Source: a halophilic archaeon J07HX64 (GTDB lineage Archaea; Halobacteriota; Halobacteria; Halobacteriales; Haloarculaceae). From it: a DNA stretch of 26,609 bases. The translations under genes were made by a program, and so were the position numbers. Below are positions 23,014-26,609 of the stretch, piece by piece. Positions within the stretch are counted from its first letter, which is position 1. Each line of letters starts with the position of its first letter. Location of the stretch: the NCBI GenBank assembly GCA_000416085.1, contig KE356579.1, positions 830,485 through 857,093 on the forward strand, in the 5' to 3' direction. The notes below the pieces were generated by a model that was not told the origin of the DNA, ran no database searches, and saw only the letters and a program-made list of their open reading frames with translations.

Positions 23014-24354
23014 CTACTCGACATAGCTGTACTCGCGCTCGCCCATGCGGCCCCAGCCGTCGAAGACGAACTCGCCGTGCGGGGTGGTGAACGGCTCCAT
23101 GTCGGTCGACTCGTCGTGGTTGTGGACGTCGTGAATCGCCTCGTACTCCTCGAAGGAGAGCTCGTACCGGCTGTCGAGCTGTTCGTCGATATTCAGCTGG
23201 CGTATCTCCTCACGCCAGCCGGGTTGGACGGTCTCGGCGTGAATCTCGGCCTGTGCGCCGCTGCCGTAGGAGGCCAGAAGCAGGCTGGTGCCGGTGAGGT
23301 TGCGGTCGGCCTTGAGCGCCTCCTGCAGGCCGGCCACCCGGGCCAGGTGGACCGACCCGGTGTACCAGTTGCCGACCTCGCGGGAGATACACAGCGTCGG
23401 TTCGACCGTTCGCTCGTACCACTCCCGGTACGTGCTGGTGTGTCGTAGATCGTCTGTGTATGATTTTATCGCCTCGAAGTACGCCTCCTGATCGTCGAAC
23501 GCCTCCGGGCGGGGCTGGCGGCCGATCTCGTCGGCGAGCTCCTCCTCTACCTCTGTGCCGCGCACACAGTGGCGGAATCCGAGCGCGGCGGCCTTCCGGA
23601 CCATCCCGGGAAACGGCGTGTGGAAGGGGACGAGCGTGAAGTTCTCCGGGTGGGTGTCGCCACCGTTCCGGGCAAAATCCTGCAGGGCCTCGCGCATCCG
23701 TGCCAGATACACCTGCATCGAACGCTTGCCGTCGACGCTGGGGAACTGCTGATTCGGCTTGAGGAAGTCCGTCTCGTCGACACTACCGATCCCCTGTGGT
23801 GTTCCGAAACTCACCAGATCGGGGTCCTCGTCGACGAGCATCGCAACCGCCCCTGCCCCCTGTGTGGCCTCACCGGGGTCGTCGCGGGCGTACAGCGCCG
23901 TGTCCGTGGCGATAATCAGCGCCGCCCGACCACGACTCCGTTTGGCCCGGATCCAGTTGTGTGCGTCGTCGAGTGCCTGGGTTCCCGAGACACAGGCGAA
24001 CTTCCGCTCGCCCTTGTTCGCGTGGCGGAACTCGCCGTCGAACACCTTGTCCAGACAGCCTGCGACGTACGTCGAAACCGGTTTCGAGTTGTCGAACGCG
24101 CTCTCTGTGGCAACGTCGATGCGACCGATATCCGCCGGCCGCACGTTCTTGCGCCGGAGCAGTCTGTGGGCGGCGTTTGCCGCCATCGTGACGATATCCT
24201 CGTACGCGTCCGGTAACGACGACGTGTACAGTCCCAGTCCCTCGGTGTACTTGCCGGGGTCCTCGCCCTTTGCCGAGGCGAACGTCCCCGGCAGGTCCAG
24301 TTCCAGTTTGCCGGTCCAGATTTCGATTCCGTCTATCCCGACGTCCACGTCCAT
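23014..24354 (-). CDS. hmgB: Hydroxymethylglutaryl-CoA synthase
   Basis: Condenses acetyl-CoA with acetoacetyl-CoA to HMG-CoA, the first committed step toward mevalonate and the archaeal isoprenoid lipids. It is a 446-residue thiolase-fold enzyme. Catalytic-triad candidates are E84 (ATESAFDNSKP), nucleophile C121 (KFACVSGTQAL) and the histidine in PFHTPFPGM. 'SREVGNWYTGSVHLA' and 'ASYGSGAQAEI' are further family landmarks. The start used is ATG 24354 (MDVDVGIDGIEIWTG), because a TATA-like catatag (24375-24384) lies 26-27 nt upstream. A GTG at 24369, closely preceded by AGGAGG, would add five residues. The gene is intact and does not adjoin a thiolase gene here. Confidence 0.95.
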   Translation of the reverse strand: MDVDVGIDGIEIWTGKLELDLPGTFASAKGEDPGKYTEGLGLYTSSLPDAYEDIVTMAANAAHRLLRRKNVRPADIGRIDVATESAFDNSKPVSTYVAGCLDKVFDGEFRHANKGERKFACVSGTQALDDAHNWIRAKRSRGRAALIIATDTALYARDDPGEATQGAGAVAMLVDEDPDLVSFGTPQGIGSVDETDFLKPNQQFPSVDGKRSMQVYLARMREALQDFARNGGDTHPENFTLVPFHTPFPGMVRKAAALGFRHCVRGTEVEEELADEIGRQPRPEAFDDQEAYFEAIKSYTDDLRHTSTYREWYERTVEPTLCISREVGNWYTGSVHLARVAGLQEALKADRNLTGTSLLLASYGSGAQAEIHAETVQPGWREEIRQLNIDEQLDSRYELSFEEYEAIHDVHNHDESTDMEPFTTPHGEFVFDGWGRMGEREYSYVE

Positions 24355-24632
24355 GTTCTCCTGTTGCACAACCTCCTATATGTGTATGTCGATTGGATAT
24401 TCGTTGTCTGTCGAACCGGACCGCGACACGACCGGCCGCCTGTCCGGTGGTGAGTGGGGCTCTCACGGGCGTAGAGAGGGCGGTACCCGGTGACGAGACA
24501 GACACCCGAGGGCTACTGTGTCCGGGCAGTCACCGGCGTCGACCTGACAGAGAGAGGGGACAACTGGCAGGAACCGCCGGGGTTCAGGTTGACAGGAGAC
24601 TCAGCGTCTCGACTCATCTGCCCGCAGGTGGT

Positions 24633-25298
24633 TCACTGGAACGAGACGCCCAGGTCGTGCAGGCCGTCGTTGTTCGCGGCGAGGTTGATCAGCAGCGGTG
24701 TGAGCGCCTCTATCTCGGCGGCACCGGCGAGTCCACCGGCGTCGAGCGCACGGACCGTCTCCATCTGGTTCGCGAGGGCTATCACCGTCTCCTTTGCGTC
24801 GGGGTCGTCACCGACAACGGGCACGTCCCAGCCCAGGTCGGCGTCGAGGGTGGCGAGTCGGCCGGCCGCGAGATTGTGGAAGGCACCGACAACGGGCACG
24901 TCGTCGGGTGCGGCCTGCGCGGCGAGCGCGGTGACACTCCCGACACCCGGCGGGTTGTAGTGGAGGCCGCCCTCGCTGCGCTGCATCCCGACCGCGGGTG
25001 AGACGAGCACCGACTCACCCAGTTCACCGGCCACCGACTCGACGGTATCGGCCAGGTGGTAGGCCGGTACCGCGAGCACGACCACATCCCCACGTGCCGC
25101 CGCATCGGGGTTGATCGCCCCCTCGACCGTGGCGTCGGCGTCGCGCTCGGAGAGCGTCGCGGCGTACTCCGCGGCGGCATCGCGTGCACGGTCGGCGTCC
25201 CGCGACCCGACAATGACGGTGTGGTCGGTGTCGCGGCCGAACCGGAGCGCGAGTCCCTCACCGATGTCGCCGGTGCCACCGAGCAGTGCGACCTGCAT
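24633..25298 (-). CDS. npdG: F420-dependent NADP(+) reductase (NADPH:F420 oxidoreductase)
   Basis: A 221-residue enzyme that moves hydride between reduced coenzyme F420 and NADP+. The Rossmann loop is at the N-terminus (LLGGTGDIGEGLALRFG, 5-21, G-x-G-x-x-G), followed by 'VIVGSRDADRA', where S/R select NADP. Family landmarks 'VVVLAVPAYHLADTV', 'HYNPPGVGSVTALAAQAAP' and 'VGAFHNLAAGRLA' are followed by a C-terminal helical domain 'GGLAGAAEIEALTPLLINLA'. It begins 2 nt after the stop of the Rdx-like gene, so the two form a leftward operon. Length is normal for NpdG/Fno. Confidence 0.92.
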   Translation of the reverse strand: MQVALLGGTGDIGEGLALRFGRDTDHTVIVGSRDADRARDAAAEYAATLSERDADATVEGAINPDAAARGDVVVLAVPAYHLADTVESVAGELGESVLVSPAVGMQRSEGGLHYNPPGVGSVTALAAQAAPDDVPVVGAFHNLAAGRLATLDADLGWDVPVVGDDPDAKETVIALANQMETVRALDAGGLAGAAEIEALTPLLINLAANNDGLHDLGVSFQ

Positions 25299-25300
25299 CG

Positions 25301-25531
25301 CTACACCTGCTCGCGGAGGTCCTGCACGATGTCGTCCGCGTCGAGGTCACCGTCCTCCGCCTTGTCGTAGACCGTCTCACCGTCTGCGGTCACCTTGAAC
25401 ACACCGTGGTCACCCATCACCAGGCTAACCGCGTCGAGTTGCCGCTCCAGTCCGTTCAACACTGCCTCCTGTACCTCGATCGCGTGATTCCGGAACCCAC
25501 ACGGCACACAGTATTCGATCTCGACTTCCAT
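25301..25531 (-). CDS. Rdx family (SelT/SelW/SelH-like) thioredoxin-fold protein
   Basis: A 76-residue protein with redox motif C8-V-P-C11 at the start of the fold (EIEYCVPCGFRNHA), where selenoprotein W relatives have CxxU. The remainder 'VSLVMGDHGVFKVTADGETVYDKAEDGD' is the beta-hairpin and C-terminal helix of the Rdx family, with the variant 'G.F.V..DG..V' pattern intact. It likely shuttles thiol redox equivalents in the cytoplasm; the physiological partner is unknown. It is the promoter-proximal gene of an operon with npdG, which links it to hydride supply by context only. Confidence 0.88.
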   Translation of the reverse strand: MEVEIEYCVPCGFRNHAIEVQEAVLNGLERQLDAVSLVMGDHGVFKVTADGETVYDKAEDGDLDADDIVQDLREQV

Positions 25532-25689
25532 ACTGTGATCTGGGCCGCATCACGAACAACAGTTTCGGTCTCTGCCGACAGTGCCGACTCTACCGGTCGA
25601 CGGAGACACTGACGAGTTCAACCGGGGGTGGCGACCTGTGACGCCGGTACAGCGACTGGGGTGACAGTACAGACGGGAGTGTCAACAGA

Positions 25690-25698
25690 TTCTTATCC
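25690..25698 (+). promoter_or_regulatory. TATA-like box for aRF1
   Basis: ttcttatcc lies ~25-28 nt before the ATG at 25720. The upstream 188 bp is divergent with the Rdx gene. Confidence 0.45.
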
Positions 25699-25719
25699 GA
25701 CTCGCGCCAACGTTAATTA

Positions 25720-26609
25720 ATGAGTGAGAGCGAACAGGAACACAGCGACAGACACAAGTACGAGTTCCGGAAGGTAATCGAGGAACTCAAAGACTACCGT
25801 GGGTCCGGGACACAGCTGGTCACCATCTACGTGCCCCCTGACCGGTTGATAAGCGACGTGATGACACACGTCACGCAGGAACACTCCGAGGCGAGCAACA
25901 TAAAATCAAAGGAAACCCGGACGAGTGTACAGGACGCGCTAAAGAGTATAAAAGACCGTCTGAAGTACTACGACACGAAGCCGCCGGAGAACGGGCTGGT
26001 GCTGTTCTCGGGGGCGATAAACAGCGGCGGGGGTCGGTCAGATATGATAACCCGTGTGCTGGAGAGTCCACCCCAGCCGATACAGTCGTTCCGGTATCAC
26101 TGTGATTCGGGGTTTCTGACCGAACCGTTAGAGGAGATGCTCGCGGACAAAGGGCTGTTCGGGCTGGTCGTGCTGGACAGGCGGGAGGCAAACGTCGGCT
26201 GGCTCCGGGGCAAGCGCGTCGACCCGGTCAAATCGGCCACCTCGTTGGTGCCCGGCAAACAGAAAAAGGGCGGCCAGTCCGCACAGCGGTTCGCACGCCT
26301 CCGTCTCGAGGCGATCGACAACTTCTATCAGGAGGTCGCCGGCATGGCAAACGACCTGTTTGTTCCCGAGCGTCACGAGATCGACGGCGTCCTCGTCGGT
26401 GGTCCATCGCCGACAAAAGACGAGTTCCTCGACGGCGACTACCTCCACCACGAGCTACGGGACCAGGTGCTCGGCAAGTTCGACGTCGCCTACACCGACG
26501 AGTCGGGGCTGAACGACCTCGTCGACTCGGCGACAGAGGTGCTCGCGGAACACGAGATCCTCCAGGATAAGCAGGTGATGGAGGAGTTCTTCGAGGAACT
26601 CCACGATGG
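25720..26609 (+). CDS. prf1: Peptide chain release factor aRF1 (3' end outside window)
   Basis: Archaeal class-1 release factor that reads all three stop codons and triggers peptidyl-tRNA hydrolysis on the ribosome. About 296 of ~415 codons are present. N-domain: NIKS at 60-63 (in EASNIKSKETRT) and the YxCxxxF motif at 126-132 (YHCDSGF), both stop-codon-reading elements. M-domain: GGQ at 184-186 (KKGGQSAQRF), which catalyses hydrolysis. The C-domain begins near 'EVLVGGPSPTKDEF'-like sequence (~225) and is cut by the window edge. The ATG at 25720, next to ttaattaa, is the only start close to the conserved RKVIEELKDYRG segment. The first ~80 codons use unusually many ATA and AAA codons for this genome. 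Confidence 0.96.
   Translation, partial: MSESEQEHSDRHKYEFRKVIEELKDYRGSGTQLVTIYVPPDRLISDVMTHVTQEHSEASNIKSKETRTSVQDALKSIKDRLKYYDTKPPENGLVLFSGAINSGGGRSDMITRVLESPPQPIQSFRYHCDSGFLTEPLEEMLADKGLFGLVVLDRREANVGWLRGKRVDPVKSATSLVPGKQKKGGQSAQRFARLRLEAIDNFYQEVAGMANDLFVPERHEIDGVLVGGPSPTKDEFLDGDYLHHELRDQVLGKFDVAYTDESGLNDLVDSATEVLAEHEILQDKQVMEEFFEELHD

Noticed and set aside
24355..24632. Hidden gene in the 278-bp gap between npdG and HMG-CoA synthase
   Set aside because: Short open frames there are not acidic and match nothing; the gap seems to hold only promoter elements of the HMG-CoA synthase gene.

Overview
The window comes from a halophilic archaeon (class Halobacteria). The support is: high G+C coding DNA; strongly acidic predicted proteins; TATA-like boxes 25-30 nt ahead of many start codons (leaderless transcripts); Tat-type twin-arginine signal peptides ending in lipoboxes; and archaeal marker genes (MfnA-type tyrosine/aspartate decarboxylase, archaeal phosphoglycerate kinase, HMG-CoA synthase of the mevalonate pathway, F420-dependent NADP reductase, peptide chain release factor aRF1). 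Genus cannot be fixed from this sequence alone. No rRNA, tRNA, CRISPR array, intact transposase or phage gene was seen.

Layout. 1-3974 is a rightward block of mostly housekeeping genes: the 3' end of mfnA, an SPFH/stomatin protein with a hendecad coiled coil, a cysteine synthase, a small winged-helix-like protein and a cobalamin-type substrate-binding protein. 4095-5754 holds a YbaK-type deacylase, a frameshifted VWA-domain gene and a lone receiver domain. 6164-8136 holds an M42 aminopeptidase and a DUF547 protein. 8332-11510 is a two-gene ABC operon whose permease is fused to a CPBP intramembrane protease domain. 11616-15349 has a Tat lipoprotein gene broken by a 16-bp tandem duplication, pgk, and a Tat-lipoprotein PQQ-type sugar dehydrogenase whose 3' end is copied downstream. 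15604-17906 has a small unknown protein and a second ABC exporter pair. A hairpin-array element without a gene lies at 17999-18143. 18307-22621 has a short-tailed Hsp70, an MFS transporter with a repeat-bearing promoter, a 48-residue protein and a membrane protein. 22641-25531 has a frameshifted ybjQ-like gene, HMG-CoA synthase, and an rdx-npdG redox pair. aRF1 runs off the right edge.

Genes that seem to work together: each ABC ATPase with its adjacent permease; the SelW-like Rdx protein with NpdG, 2 nt apart; and ybjQ with the membrane gene 19 nt downstream. The rest looks like single-gene units with their own promoters.

Three genes carry frame-disrupting changes: VWA (one base missing), lipoprotein (16 bp duplicated) and ybjQ (one base missing). 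Either real decay or phase variation, or sequencing error, could explain these; reads would decide. The least explained parts of the window are the hairpin array at 17999-18143, the lipoprotein repeat, the ABC permease-CPBP fusion and the duplicated 3' end at 15308-15462. I did not find a convincing complete new multi-gene system.
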